Source: Flavobacterium sp. 9R (lineage in GTDB: Bacteria; Bacteroidota; Bacteroidia; Flavobacteriales; Flavobacteriaceae). From it: a DNA stretch of 64,000 bases. Under the pieces are notes generated by a model. The model was not told where the DNA came from and did no database searches. It saw only the letters and a list, made by a program, of their open reading frames with translations. Of this stretch, positions 47,507 through 55,632 are shown one piece after another. Where the stretch lies: positions 973,456 through 1,037,455 of the forward strand of contig NZ_LR733413.1 of NCBI RefSeq assembly GCF_902506345.1. The letters run 5' to 3'. A program made the translations under genes and the position numbers. Position 1 is the first letter of the stretch. Each line of letters opens with the position of its first letter.

Positions 47507-49336
47507 TTATTTTTTCTGATTTTTCTGAGTATCAGTTTTTGCCTTTTCTATTTCTTTTTTGGCTTTTTGAATTTCTTGTTTTGCTTTCTCAATTTCAATT
47601 TTTGCTTTTTGTATTTCAATTTTTGACAGCTCCATTTCCTTTCTAGCACGTTCCATATCGGCTTGCATATTTTCTCTTTCACTAAAAGAACGTTCTATAT
47701 CAGCTTGAGCTCTTTTGATTATTTTGTTCACATTTACCTCAGTTCTTCCATCTTTAGTTGTAATTGCGATTACGCCGTTTTTACCATCGTCTCCATATTT
47801 TTCAATAGATATGTCTCCTTTATAAACATCCATTCTTTCGATTGAATTAGGGTCTAATTTCGAATTTAATTCTTCCATAGTGAAATCCACTTTTTTTCCA
47901 TTGATGTAAACTATTGGTTTTTCACCATTTTTACTTCTGGTTACGATTACCCTTTTTTGGATTTGAACTTTTGGTGCGTTTGGAGCATCTGGCACATCTG
48001 GTGCGTCTATGGCGTCTTCTACATCAGGAACACTTGGAGCGTCAGGTGGAGTTAAATCATCTTCGTCATCACTAAAAGAAAAAGCAAAGTTAGATTCTTC
48101 ATCATCAGAAGAATTTAGTACTATTCTTTTATTGATTTTTCCTTTAGGATTGGCTTTTCCAGTATAAAATCCGATACTTGATTTTCCGTTGCTATCGGTA
48201 TTTTTTATAAAAGTGATAGGTGAAATCGGACGGTCGCTGTCAACCTGATTGGTTCCTTTGTTACCGTTTTTGTCATCAAATTGTAATTTGATTCCCGTAA
48301 TTTCTTGATTAGCATTACGCTTAACTTTCGAAATTTTTAGGTTAATGCCGTGCAGGTCTTTCAGTAATTGTGCTTCTTGTTTTAACTTGGCATCAGAAGT
48401 ATTTTTGTCTATTACTAAAATGATGTCCTCTGTTGTTGTTTTGGATGTTGTAGTGTGTGTTACTGTTTTTTCCTGTGCTAAAACCTTAATTTGGAAGATA
48501 AATACAAAGGCAATTAATGCTGGAAGTATCAGCGCATACTTCCACGAATTCCATTTTTTTGATTGATTTTTGTTTAACATAACGATTCGTTTTTTGATTA
48601 ATGATTGATAAAAATGATTGGTAAGGGCAACACAATTTTCGTGTGTTGTTATTTTTACAAGTGCCATTTGATAGGCCTTTTTGTCGTTAAGTCGTTTAGT
48701 TGCCTCGCTATCAGCAATGAACTCAAGGTTTTGTAGTATGGCTCTTTGGTACAGCCAGATAAAAGGATTGAACCAAAATACGATACTAAAAAAGCGAATA
48801 ATCAAAACATCTATGGTGTGATGCTGTTCGCTATGCACTTTTTCGTGTTCTAAAATACTTTGCAATTCTGATGGCGAATACAAAGAAGAATTGAAAACAA
48901 TCGTGTTGAAATACGAGAACGGTGCTATTTTCTCCTGAACATCAATCAGTTTGAAGTCGGCTTGTTGTTGTGCTTTCGTTTTATATAAAACGCGATTCAA
49001 ACTCCAATAATCCATTCCGAATTTTATGAAAAACAAAGCAGAGCCTACTATGTAAATGGCAATAGCAGTCAAATACCAATTTATTTCAAAGGTTTCCTCA
49101 GGAGAGGCTTGCTGCAGCGGCAGGTCTGAAATAGGAAAAGTGAGTGGAGTAGGGGTTACCCAAACGATTTTGGTAATGTAAAATAACGGAAGCACCACAG
49201 CTGTTCCAAGTCCAGCGAGTAAGAAAAAGCGATTGGCTGTGAAGAAAGTTTCTTTTCGTAACAAGAAATAGTAAGCCAAATAAAATAAGGCAATTAAACC
49301 GCTTGCTTTTAGTAAGTAGGGATAGATGGTTTCCAT
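47507..49336 (-). CDS. BlaR1/MecR1-like M56 membrane metalloprotease with plug-like tail
   Basis: A 609-residue sensor-protease. Three membrane helices in the first 110 residues are followed by the zinc motif HEKVH (164-168), with NLEFIADSEATK supplying the third ligand, and a fourth helix (about 270-290). The extracytoplasmic part has a KVDFTMEELNSKL region and a YKGDISIEKYGDDGKNGVI segment resembling a TonB-receptor plug. It ends in a K/E-rich coiled coil of about 65 residues (repeats such as IEIQKAKIEIEKAK). It works with the BlaI-type repressor encoded 5 bases upstream. Confidence 0.88.
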   Translation of the reverse strand: METIYPYLLKASGLIALFYLAYYFLLRKETFFTANRFFLLAGLGTAVVLPLFYITKIVWVTPTPLTFPISDLPLQQASPEETFEINWYLTAIAIYIVGSALFFIKFGMDYWSLNRVLYKTKAQQQADFKLIDVQEKIAPFSYFNTIVFNSSLYSPSELQSILEHEKVHSEQHHTIDVLIIRFFSIVFWFNPFIWLYQRAILQNLEFIADSEATKRLNDKKAYQMALVKITTHENCVALTNHFYQSLIKKRIVMLNKNQSKKWNSWKYALILPALIAFVFIFQIKVLAQEKTVTHTTTSKTTTEDIILVIDKNTSDAKLKQEAQLLKDLHGINLKISKVKRNANQEITGIKLQFDDKNGNKGTNQVDSDRPISPITFIKNTDSNGKSSIGFYTGKANPKGKINKRIVLNSSDDEESNFAFSFSDDEDDLTPPDAPSVPDVEDAIDAPDVPDAPNAPKVQIQKRVIVTRSKNGEKPIVYINGKKVDFTMEELNSKLDPNSIERMDVYKGDISIEKYGDDGKNGVIAITTKDGRTEVNVNKIIKRAQADIERSFSERENMQADMERARKEMELSKIEIQKAKIEIEKAKQEIQKAKKEIEKAKTDTQKNQKK

Positions 49337-49341
49337 AACGC

Positions 49342-49698
49342 TTATTTTTGTTCAATCATCGCTAATATTTCTCGCAACTCTTCAGCAGATATTTTTTCTT
49401 CTTTCGCAAATTGCGAAACCATATTCTTATATGAACTACCAAAAAATGTCTCTATGGCATTCGACATAAATTTCTTGCGATAGTCTTCAATCTTAACGAC
49501 AGGGAAATATTGATGCGTATTTCCAAAAGCGTTGTGCGACACATATCCTTTCTCTTCTAGATTTCTGACAATGGTAGAAAGGGTGTTGTAGTGGGGTTGT
49601 TCTTCTGTGATTTCTGCTTGAATTTCTTTTACAAAAGCTTTTTTAAGCTTCCATAAAATGTGCATAATTTCTTCTTCCTTGTTGGTTAATTTTTGCAT
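49342..49698 (-). CDS. BlaI/MecI-family repressor
   Basis: A 118-residue winged-helix repressor. The start KLTNKEEEIMHILWKLKKAFVKEI and the recognition region YNTLSTIVRNLEEKGYV are family signatures. The C-terminal third is the dimerisation/cleavage region. It is normally inactivated by proteolysis triggered by the M56 partner encoded next. Its promoter carries three evenly spaced dyads, so it represses itself. No beta-lactamase gene is nearby, so the induced function may be elsewhere. Confidence 0.92.
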   Translation of the reverse strand: MQKLTNKEEEIMHILWKLKKAFVKEIQAEITEEQPHYNTLSTIVRNLEEKGYVSHNAFGNTHQYFPVVKIEDYRKKFMSNAIETFFGSSYKNMVSQFAKEEKISAEELREILAMIEQK

Positions 49699-49726
49699 CT
49701 TGATTAGGTTTGATTTAATGATAAAA

Positions 49727-49756
49727 CAAACCTACAACTATTTTTGTAGTTGACAA
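49727..49756 (-). promoter_or_regulatory. Promoter of the BlaI-M56 operon
   Basis: On the minus strand: TTG at 49754-49756, an exact 19-base spacer, and TAGGTTTG at 49727-49734. The spacer contains the first operator dyad. Confidence 0.85.
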
Positions 49757-49791
49757 ACTAAAAATATAGTTATTTAACTAAATTTTAAGTT
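49736..49791. promoter_or_regulatory. Triple operator of the BlaI-type repressor
   Basis: There are three 16-base dyads with 6-base centres: AACTATTTTTGTAGTT (49736-49751), AACTAAAAATATAGTT (49756-49771) and AACTAAATTTTAAGTT (49776-49791, one mismatch). Their starts are exactly 20 bases apart, about two helical turns. The first fills the promoter spacer. The arrangement suits cooperative binding of repressor dimers. Confidence 0.75.
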
Positions 49792-49832
49792 AGTTAAAAA
49801 TTTACTATCGCAAAATGCAGTAAAATAGGTAG

Positions 49833-51050
49833 TTATTGGTTTTCTTTTTTAACCAATCGCATTACCCAAACACAACCAAAAATGGATACCGCACCCAAGA
49901 AAGCCATAAAAATCCAATTGTTTTGGTAGCCAAATCGACTGATGATATCCATTCCAGTTTTGGAACTAACGATATGCGCCAAACTAAAACTCATCGTAAA
50001 AAGTGCCATATAACGCCCTTCGTGTCCCTTGGGAGCTCGGCTCAAAGCAAAAGAATTCGAAAAAGGAAAAATGAACATTTCTCCAAAAGTGATAAACAAT
50101 AAACTAATCACTAAAAAGCCAACCCAAAAATTGAACAACAATGCTAGGAAACTAAATGACATACAAACACAGCCCCAAAGAATGATTTTGAGTTTGTTCA
50201 CATTTTTGCGTTGTGACGCACTTACGATAGGCATTTCTAGGAAAAAGATAATCAATCCGTTCAACGACAATAGCAAACCGCTTTGAAATTCAGTCAATCC
50301 AAATTGTTCTTTATGGTACAAAGGCAAAGTTGTAAATAGTTGAAAAAATAACACCGCCGTAATGAAACACACAAACAAGAAAATCCAAAAAACAGTGTCT
50401 TTAAATACAGATATTCTTGTAGCATTGATTTCTTTCAGTTTTTCTTTGTCGATAGTGCTTTTCTTTTCCTTTACCAAAAGGGCAAAAATCAAAATAGAAA
50501 TAATACAAGAAGTACCATCTACCCAAAACAATCCTTGATAACCCATCCCCATAATGATTAAACCTCCCAGCGCTGGACCAGCTGCAAATCCAAGGTTTAC
50601 GGCCAATCGCACTAATGTCAAGGCTCTCGTTCTGTTTTCTGGTTTGGCATAAGTACCTAACGAAACAAACATCGCGGGTCGAAACATATCGGCTATGGAC
50701 ATAATAAAAAACATACTGAAGCACAATCCCCAAAAGGAAGTGACATATTGAACGAAGAAAAACAACACTCCAGTAGTAAATAAACTGAAAATCATTATTT
50801 TGTAAAAACCAATCTTGTCAGATAGTTTTCCACCTAGCCAAGAACCGAGCATAGAGCCTAAACCAAAACATACCATAATCCAACCGACTTGCCCAAACGA
50901 AAAACCAAGGTCTTCTTTCAAGTATTTGGACAAAAAAGGCAACACCATCGTTCCAGCTCGATTGATAAAAGTCATTAAAGTAAGTATCCAAATTTCTCTC
51001 GAAAAGCCTCGGTAATTGTCAAAATAGCGTTGAATGGCAGTGGTCAGCAT
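49833..51050 (-). CDS. MFS transporter
   Basis: A 405-residue carrier with about 12 membrane helices. The MFS loop motif is GSWLGGKLSDKIGFYK, between helices 2 and 3. The ATG at 51050 (MLTTAIQRYFDNYRG) is chosen; the longer frame to 51095 adds residues without homology-like character. It resembles drug/metabolite exporters of the DHA1 group. The substrate is unknown. It is separated from the BlaI gene by the operator region and transcribed toward it. Confidence 0.88.
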   Translation of the reverse strand: MLTTAIQRYFDNYRGFSREIWILTLMTFINRAGTMVLPFLSKYLKEDLGFSFGQVGWIMVCFGLGSMLGSWLGGKLSDKIGFYKIMIFSLFTTGVLFFFVQYVTSFWGLCFSMFFIMSIADMFRPAMFVSLGTYAKPENRTRALTLVRLAVNLGFAAGPALGGLIIMGMGYQGLFWVDGTSCIISILIFALLVKEKKSTIDKEKLKEINATRISVFKDTVFWIFLFVCFITAVLFFQLFTTLPLYHKEQFGLTEFQSGLLLSLNGLIIFFLEMPIVSASQRKNVNKLKIILWGCVCMSFSFLALLFNFWVGFLVISLLFITFGEMFIFPFSNSFALSRAPKGHEGRYMALFTMSFSLAHIVSSKTGMDIISRFGYQNNWIFMAFLGAVSIFGCVWVMRLVKKENQ

Positions 51051-51143
51051 CTTTTTTTTCGTTTTGCCAAAGGTAGTAACTTTGTTTGGAAGCACTTTGC
51101 TGACTGCTAACTTTAAGTTATTTTTGCCAAAAACGAATTAAAA

Positions 51144-51746
51144 ATGAAAAATGTACTTCTTGTATTGATGATTATTTTTTGTAATTGGACTTTCGGACAA
51201 GCTCAAAAAGGTAGCGAAGCCGTTGAAAAATTCCAAAAAGAACTCAATGCAGAATATGCTTCCCCTGAAAAAAGTCCTTTGCTCAAAGAGGATTTAGCCG
51301 TTTTCAAAAGCTTGGATTTTTTTCCTTACAATCCCAACTTGCAAATTGAAGCTCGTTTCGTTCGTACGCCTAATGAAAAAGTGTTCGAAATGAAAACCTC
51401 TACGACAAGAAAACCCTTGTATATTAAATTCGGAGAAGCGCATTTCACAATCGATGGGAAAGATTTAGTGCTAAATATTTATCAAAACATCGAACTTTCT
51501 AAAAAGAAAGAATATGTAGACTACTTGTTTTTGCCTTTTTCTGACCTGACTTGCGGTAAAGAAAGTTACATCGGCGGACGTTACATCGATTTGAAAATCC
51601 CAACAACTGAAACCATTTTTATCGATTTCAATACGGCTTACAATCCCTACTGCGCATACAATCACAAGTATTCTTGCCCCATAGTACCGCTTGAAAATGA
51701 TGTGCCAGTAGCCATAAATGCAGGAGTAAAAAAGTTTCACGACTAA
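51144..51746 (+). CDS. DUF1684 protein, exported
   Basis: A 200-residue protein with a Sec signal (about 1-18, WTFGQ). The DUF1684 domain is recognised by LLKEDLAVFKSLDFFPYNP, GRYIDLKIP and the diagnostic YNPYCAYNHKYSCP. Function is unknown in the family. It is directly followed by the TatD gene, with the start codon immediately after the stop. Confidence 0.85.
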   Translation: MKNVLLVLMIIFCNWTFGQAQKGSEAVEKFQKELNAEYASPEKSPLLKEDLAVFKSLDFFPYNPNLQIEARFVRTPNEKVFEMKTSTTRKPLYIKFGEAHFTIDGKDLVLNIYQNIELSKKKEYVDYLFLPFSDLTCGKESYIGGRYIDLKIPTTETIFIDFNTAYNPYCAYNHKYSCPIVPLENDVPVAINAGVKKFHD

Positions 51747-52403
51747 ATGAAGTATTTCAATTTACATACGCACGAAGCCACCCAAAATCCCAACCGAATC
51801 GAGTTGGTCAATCAGTATCCTAACGAGTTCGAGAACTCTTTTCCCTATTATTCCATAGGCATTCATCCTTGGTATATTGTGGAGGAACGGATAGCAAGCG
51901 ATTTAGAAATCATTGAGCAACAACTCCAAGACCCCAATTGTTTGGCCTTGGGCGAGTGCGGTTTAGACAAGCGAATTGCCATTCCGTTGGAGCTACAACA
52001 ATCCGTTTTTGAACAACAATTGCATCTGGCGCAAAAGTATAACAAACCCGTGGTGATTCATTGTGTGGCGGCGTATCAGGAGGTAATTGCTTGTAGTAAA
52101 AAGCTAAAAATCAGCGTTCCGCTACTCATTCACGGATTCTCAAAGAACGAAACCGTGGCACAATCGTTACTCAATAACGGATTTTATCTGTCTTTTGGGA
52201 AGTATTTGGTTCAAAATCCAGCCTTGGCAAGCGTTTTTCAAAAAGTGCCAGACAATCAGTTCTTTCTAGAAACCGATACCATCGAAAACGGAATCGAAGA
52301 AGTCTACGCTTTGGCCGCCCAGTACAAAAACACAACCGTTGAAGCCATACAGCAACAAATCAACGGAAACATAAAGCGAGTTTTTGGGCTAACTCTCGAT
52401 TGA
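51747..52403 (+). CDS. TatD-family metal-dependent hydrolase
   Basis: A 218-residue amidohydrolase-fold nuclease-like protein. Metal ligands appear as FNLHTHEA, ALGECGLDKR, PVVIHCVAA, LLIHGFSKN and ETDT. TatD enzymes act as DNases or in DNA repair; small Bacteroidota versions are poorly characterised. It begins directly after the DUF1684 stop. Confidence 0.9.
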   Translation: MKYFNLHTHEATQNPNRIELVNQYPNEFENSFPYYSIGIHPWYIVEERIASDLEIIEQQLQDPNCLALGECGLDKRIAIPLELQQSVFEQQLHLAQKYNKPVVIHCVAAYQEVIACSKKLKISVPLLIHGFSKNETVAQSLLNNGFYLSFGKYLVQNPALASVFQKVPDNQFFLETDTIENGIEEVYALAAQYKNTTVEAIQQQINGNIKRVFGLTLD

Positions 52404-52727
52404 TTTTAGAATAAAATGAGTTTTTAGGAGCAGAAAAATAGGCATTTTAGCCAGCAAAGTCCCGTTATCCGCTATATCTTTGCTTTTTTAAAGAAAAAAA
52501 GCAAAGGATGCCGCTCCTACCGGGGCTAGGAGGGAAGATTGGTGATTTTTTGGAAACATTTAAAAAAATAAAAATAGATTCAAATAAAAAGAAAGAAACA
52601 TATCAGTCATTGAAAGTTTAACTTTTATGCACTTTCATTGTGCTTAAAATAATAAGTAGCAAAAACTAAAATGACTCAAATGTTTATAAAATAATCAAAT
52701 AACAAAGAATAACTTTAAACAAAGAAT
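52404..52727. other. Intergenic stretch before tcdA
   Basis: A 324-base gap. The left half contains dispersed repeat copy 3 (52460-52528). The rest is AT-rich without a clear promoter or gene. Confidence 0.55.
52460..52528 (-). repeat. Dispersed hairpin repeat, copy 3 (reverse orientation)
   Basis: On the minus strand: TAGCCCCGGTAGGAGCGG at the left, a long stem TTTGCTTTTTT with AAAAAAGCAAAG, and ATAGCGGATAACGGGA at the right. The ends match copies 1 and 2; the stem does not. Confidence 0.7.
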
Positions 52728-53441
52728 ATGGCAGAGTGGACAGAAAGAGCCGAGCTTTTATTTAAAGCCGAAGGATTACAAAAATTACAAAACGCCAATG
52801 TACTAGTGGTGGGGCTAGGAGGAGTAGGCTCGTTTGCTGCCGAGTTTTTGGCAAGAGCAGGCGTAGGGAATATGACCATTGTCGATGGAGACGTGGTAGA
52901 CATTACCAATATCAATCGTCAATTACCAGCTTTGCATTCCACTGTTGGGCAACCCAAAGTAACTGTCGTTGGTGACCGATTAATGGACATCAATCCAGCG
53001 CTTAATCTTACCCGAGTACAAGAATTTTTATCTCCAGAGCGCGCTTTAGAAATTGTTTCTACCGATTATGATTATGTTTTGGACTGTATCGATAGCGTAA
53101 CGCCAAAATTGAATTTAATTTTATCTGCCAAAAGAAACAGAGTCAAAATCATCAGTAGTATGGGAGCAGGAGGAAAAATGTTGGCTTCAAAAGTAAAAGT
53201 CACAGACATTTCCAAAACAATGAATTGTTACTTCTCCAAAACCATAAGACGTCGTTTAAAAGAGTTGAAAATCAACAAATTGAAAGTAGTTTTCTCTTCA
53301 GAAATTCAAGACCCCAATAGCTTACGAATGACTGATGGTTCTAATTTCAAGAAATCTTTTTACGGAACTAACAGTTATATGCCAGGTCTTTTTGGTTTGC
53401 ACGCCGCCGAAACAGTTATTCGTCATTTACTGAAGAATTAG
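52728..53441 (+). CDS. tcdA: tRNA threonylcarbamoyladenosine dehydratase TcdA
   Basis: A 237-residue ThiF/MoeB/E1-like ATP-dependent enzyme predicted to cyclise t6A37 in tRNA. The nucleotide motif is VLVVGLGGVGSFAAEFLARAGVG (about 25-47). The ATP-site residues lie in NINRQLPALHSTVGQPKV, and a DCIDSVTPKLNLI segment is typical. It lacks the extended C-terminal membrane anchor of E. coli TcdA, as usual outside Proteobacteria. Confidence 0.92.
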   Translation: MAEWTERAELLFKAEGLQKLQNANVLVVGLGGVGSFAAEFLARAGVGNMTIVDGDVVDITNINRQLPALHSTVGQPKVTVVGDRLMDINPALNLTRVQEFLSPERALEIVSTDYDYVLDCIDSVTPKLNLILSAKRNRVKIISSMGAGGKMLASKVKVTDISKTMNCYFSKTIRRRLKELKINKLKVVFSSEIQDPNSLRMTDGSNFKKSFYGTNSYMPGLFGLHAAETVIRHLLKN

Positions 53442-53524
53442 TCCTTAGAACCTAGTAATTAGTTCAATACAAACAAATCGACTCAGAAACTTAGCTTCTT
53501 AGCAACTTAGCAACTTAAAAAAAT

Positions 53525-54184
53525 ATGATACAAACTGTGATTTTTGATATGGATGGGGTAATTGTAGATACAGAGCCTGTTCATCGTTATGCTTATTACC
53601 AATTATTTGACGAATTAAATATTACCGTTCCCGAGGAAATGTATACTTCTTTTACTGGTTTTTCGACTCGTAATACGTTTCAATTTTTGAAAAATCAGTT
53701 TAGTCTACAACAAGAAGTAGAAGATTTAATTCAAGGAAAACGCAACCGCTTCAATGATGCTTTTGATACCAAAGAGGATTTGACTTTATTGGATGGCGTA
53801 GAAAATTTGATTAAAGATTTGCATCAAAACGGAATGCAGTTAATCGTAGCTTCATCAGCTTCAAAAGTGACGATTGATAGGGTGTTTACTCGTTTCAATT
53901 TGCATCAATATTTCTCTCATATTGTGAGCGGAGAAGATTTTCCACAATCCAAACCGCATCCAGCTATTTTTGAGCACGCAGCCAGTTTATCAACTGCTCC
54001 AAAGGAAAATTGTATCGTTATTGAAGACAGTACCAATGGAGTGAAAGCCGCCAATGCCGCTGGCATTTTCTGTGTTGGGTATCAGAGTTTTTATTCTAAA
54101 GACCAAGATTTAGTTACAGCAGATATTGTGATAAACGATTTTAATGAATTGAATGCAAAAACTGTTTCAAAATTTGGTTTTTAA
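53525..54184 (+). CDS. HAD hydrolase, beta-phosphoglucomutase-like subfamily
   Basis: A 219-residue phosphatase or phosphomutase. HAD motif I is VIFDMDGVIVDTEPVH, motif II IVASSASK, motif III the Lys in QSKPHPAIF, and motif IV CIVIEDSTNGVKAANAAG. An alpha-helical cap lies between about 15 and 80. The gap before it contains a short AGCAACTT-type direct repeat (53488-53517). Confidence 0.9.
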   Translation: MIQTVIFDMDGVIVDTEPVHRYAYYQLFDELNITVPEEMYTSFTGFSTRNTFQFLKNQFSLQQEVEDLIQGKRNRFNDAFDTKEDLTLLDGVENLIKDLHQNGMQLIVASSASKVTIDRVFTRFNLHQYFSHIVSGEDFPQSKPHPAIFEHAASLSTAPKENCIVIEDSTNGVKAANAAGIFCVGYQSFYSKDQDLVTADIVINDFNELNAKTVSKFGF

Positions 54185-54248
54185 AATTAAATTGTGAAAA
54201 TATTTGAATCTTATTTGTAAATTTGAGCCACTAACTTAATTAAGACAG

Positions 54249-55094
54249 ATGAAAAAAATTATTATTGCTTTAGCGATTTTTATTGCTAATTTCACGATTG
54301 AAGCACAAGTAAAAACACCAGCGCCAAGCCCGAAAGCGACCATTATGCAAACAGTAGGTTTGACAGATGTTGAGGTGGTGTATTCAAGACCTGCAGCGAA
54401 AGGAAGACCAGTTTTTGGAAACTTAGTTCCTTTTGGAAAATTATGGAGAACTGGGGCAAATGCCAATACTATTATTTCATTTTCAGATGATGTAGTGATT
54501 GATGGTAAAACCTTGAAAAAAGGAAAATATGCTTTGTACACTATTCCAAAAATCGAAAGCTGGGAGATTATTTTCTACACGACTACTGATAACTGGGGAT
54601 TGCCAGAAGAATTCAAAGAAGCTAATGTGGCTTTGAGAACTACTGTAAAAGAAGAAGCTTTGCCAAAAGCAGTAGAATCTTTCACTATCGGAATCAATAA
54701 TCTAGATTTGAATTCAGGACATTTGGATATGGCTTGGGAAAATTCTTCAGTATCAATGAAATTTGAAGTACCAACTCAAAAAATAGCTACAGCAAGTATT
54801 GAAAAAGTATTAGCTGGTCCAACAGCGAATGATTATTTTTCCGCTTCTCAATATTTATTCCAAGCTAATGGAGATATTACAAAATCAAGAACGTATGTGG
54901 ACAAAGCTTTAGAATTAAGCACTGAAAAACCATTTTGGTTCTTGCGTTTGAAATCATTGATTCAAGCGAAACAAGGAGACAAAGCTGGTGCTATCGAAAC
55001 TGCAAAACAATCTCTTGCAGCAGCTGAGGCAGCTAAAAATCAAGATTACGTAAAAATGAACAAAGACAGTATTGCAGAGTGGAGTAAAAAATAA
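54249..55094 (+). CDS. DUF2911 protein, exported
   Basis: A 281-residue protein with a Sec signal (about 1-20, IEAQ). The DUF2911 domain (about 25-165) has VEVVYSRPAAKGRPVFG, GKLWRTGANANT, and KGKYALYTIP. A C-terminal TPR-like helical part follows (TKSRTYVDKALELS, DKAGAIETAKQSLAAAE). Function is unknown. A strong terminator follows. Confidence 0.85.
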   Translation: MKKIIIALAIFIANFTIEAQVKTPAPSPKATIMQTVGLTDVEVVYSRPAAKGRPVFGNLVPFGKLWRTGANANTIISFSDDVVIDGKTLKKGKYALYTIPKIESWEIIFYTTTDNWGLPEEFKEANVALRTTVKEEALPKAVESFTIGINNLDLNSGHLDMAWENSSVSMKFEVPTQKIATASIEKVLAGPTANDYFSASQYLFQANGDITKSRTYVDKALELSTEKPFWFLRLKSLIQAKQGDKAGAIETAKQSLAAAEAAKNQDYVKMNKDSIAEWSKK

Positions 55095-55113
55095 CTCGCA
55101 ATTATTATCTTAT

Positions 55114-55150
55114 AAAAAATCCCGTTCTTATGACAAGAACGGGATTTTTT
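55114..55150. terminator. Bidirectional terminator
   Basis: A 16-bp perfect stem (55114-55129 with 55135-55150) around atgac, with A/T tracts at both ends, between the convergent genes ending at 55094 and 55175. Confidence 0.9.
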
Positions 55151-55174
55151 TGCTTTTGGAGTTCGTGTAAAAAC

Positions 55175-55576
55175 TCATTTTTTATTTTTTACTGCTGCTG
55201 CAATAAGGTCAACATCCACGAGTTCTAACGATTGTACCATATCTTTTACAGTAGTTTTATATTTTTTAAAGTGAACTGTTTCAATGTGAGATTGATAAGC
55301 AATTGTATCAGCATAGATTTCTAAGATGGTAATGTTAGTTGGTGCATTCTTATCCGAAACTGCATAGTAAGTTAGTACTCCTGATTCTAGCTTAATGGCC
55401 GCATTCATTTGCTCTTTTAAAGCTTTGTTATAAGCATTAAGATGTCTTGGATGCACTTTTATTTTTGCAATCCGAACCATTTGCTTTTTTTCTTGTGCTC
55501 TAGTATTTTGAGCCATAGCCAAAAACAGTACGACTAAGCTTATTCCCAATAGTTTCTTTTTTTTGATAGCTTTCAT
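55175..55576 (-). CDS. Exported ABM-fold protein (putative quinol monooxygenase family)
   Basis: A 133-residue protein with a Sec signal (about 1-27, ending TRAQ) and one antibiotic-biosynthesis-monooxygenase ferredoxin-like domain: VRIAKIKVHPRHLNAYNKAL, ESGVLTYYAVSD, ITILEIYAD, and SHIETVHFKKYK. Cytoplasmic members are cofactor-free monooxygenases or heme-degrading enzymes; the export signal suggests a periplasmic role. It stands alone, just downstream of the symporter gene. Confidence 0.82.
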   Translation of the reverse strand: MKAIKKKKLLGISLVVLFLAMAQNTRAQEKKQMVRIAKIKVHPRHLNAYNKALKEQMNAAIKLESGVLTYYAVSDKNAPTNITILEIYADTIAYQSHIETVHFKKYKTTVKDMVQSLELVDVDLIAAAVKNKK

Positions 55577-55632
55577 CTGTATAGAATTTGTTTTATAAAA
55601 AGTATAGCTTCCAATGATTTTTTATCATTTAG

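Noticed and set aside
53488..53517. AGCAACTT-type short direct repeats before the HAD gene
   Set aside because: Only about three imperfect units are present, probably slippage in AT-rich intergenic DNA, so they are noted but not scored.
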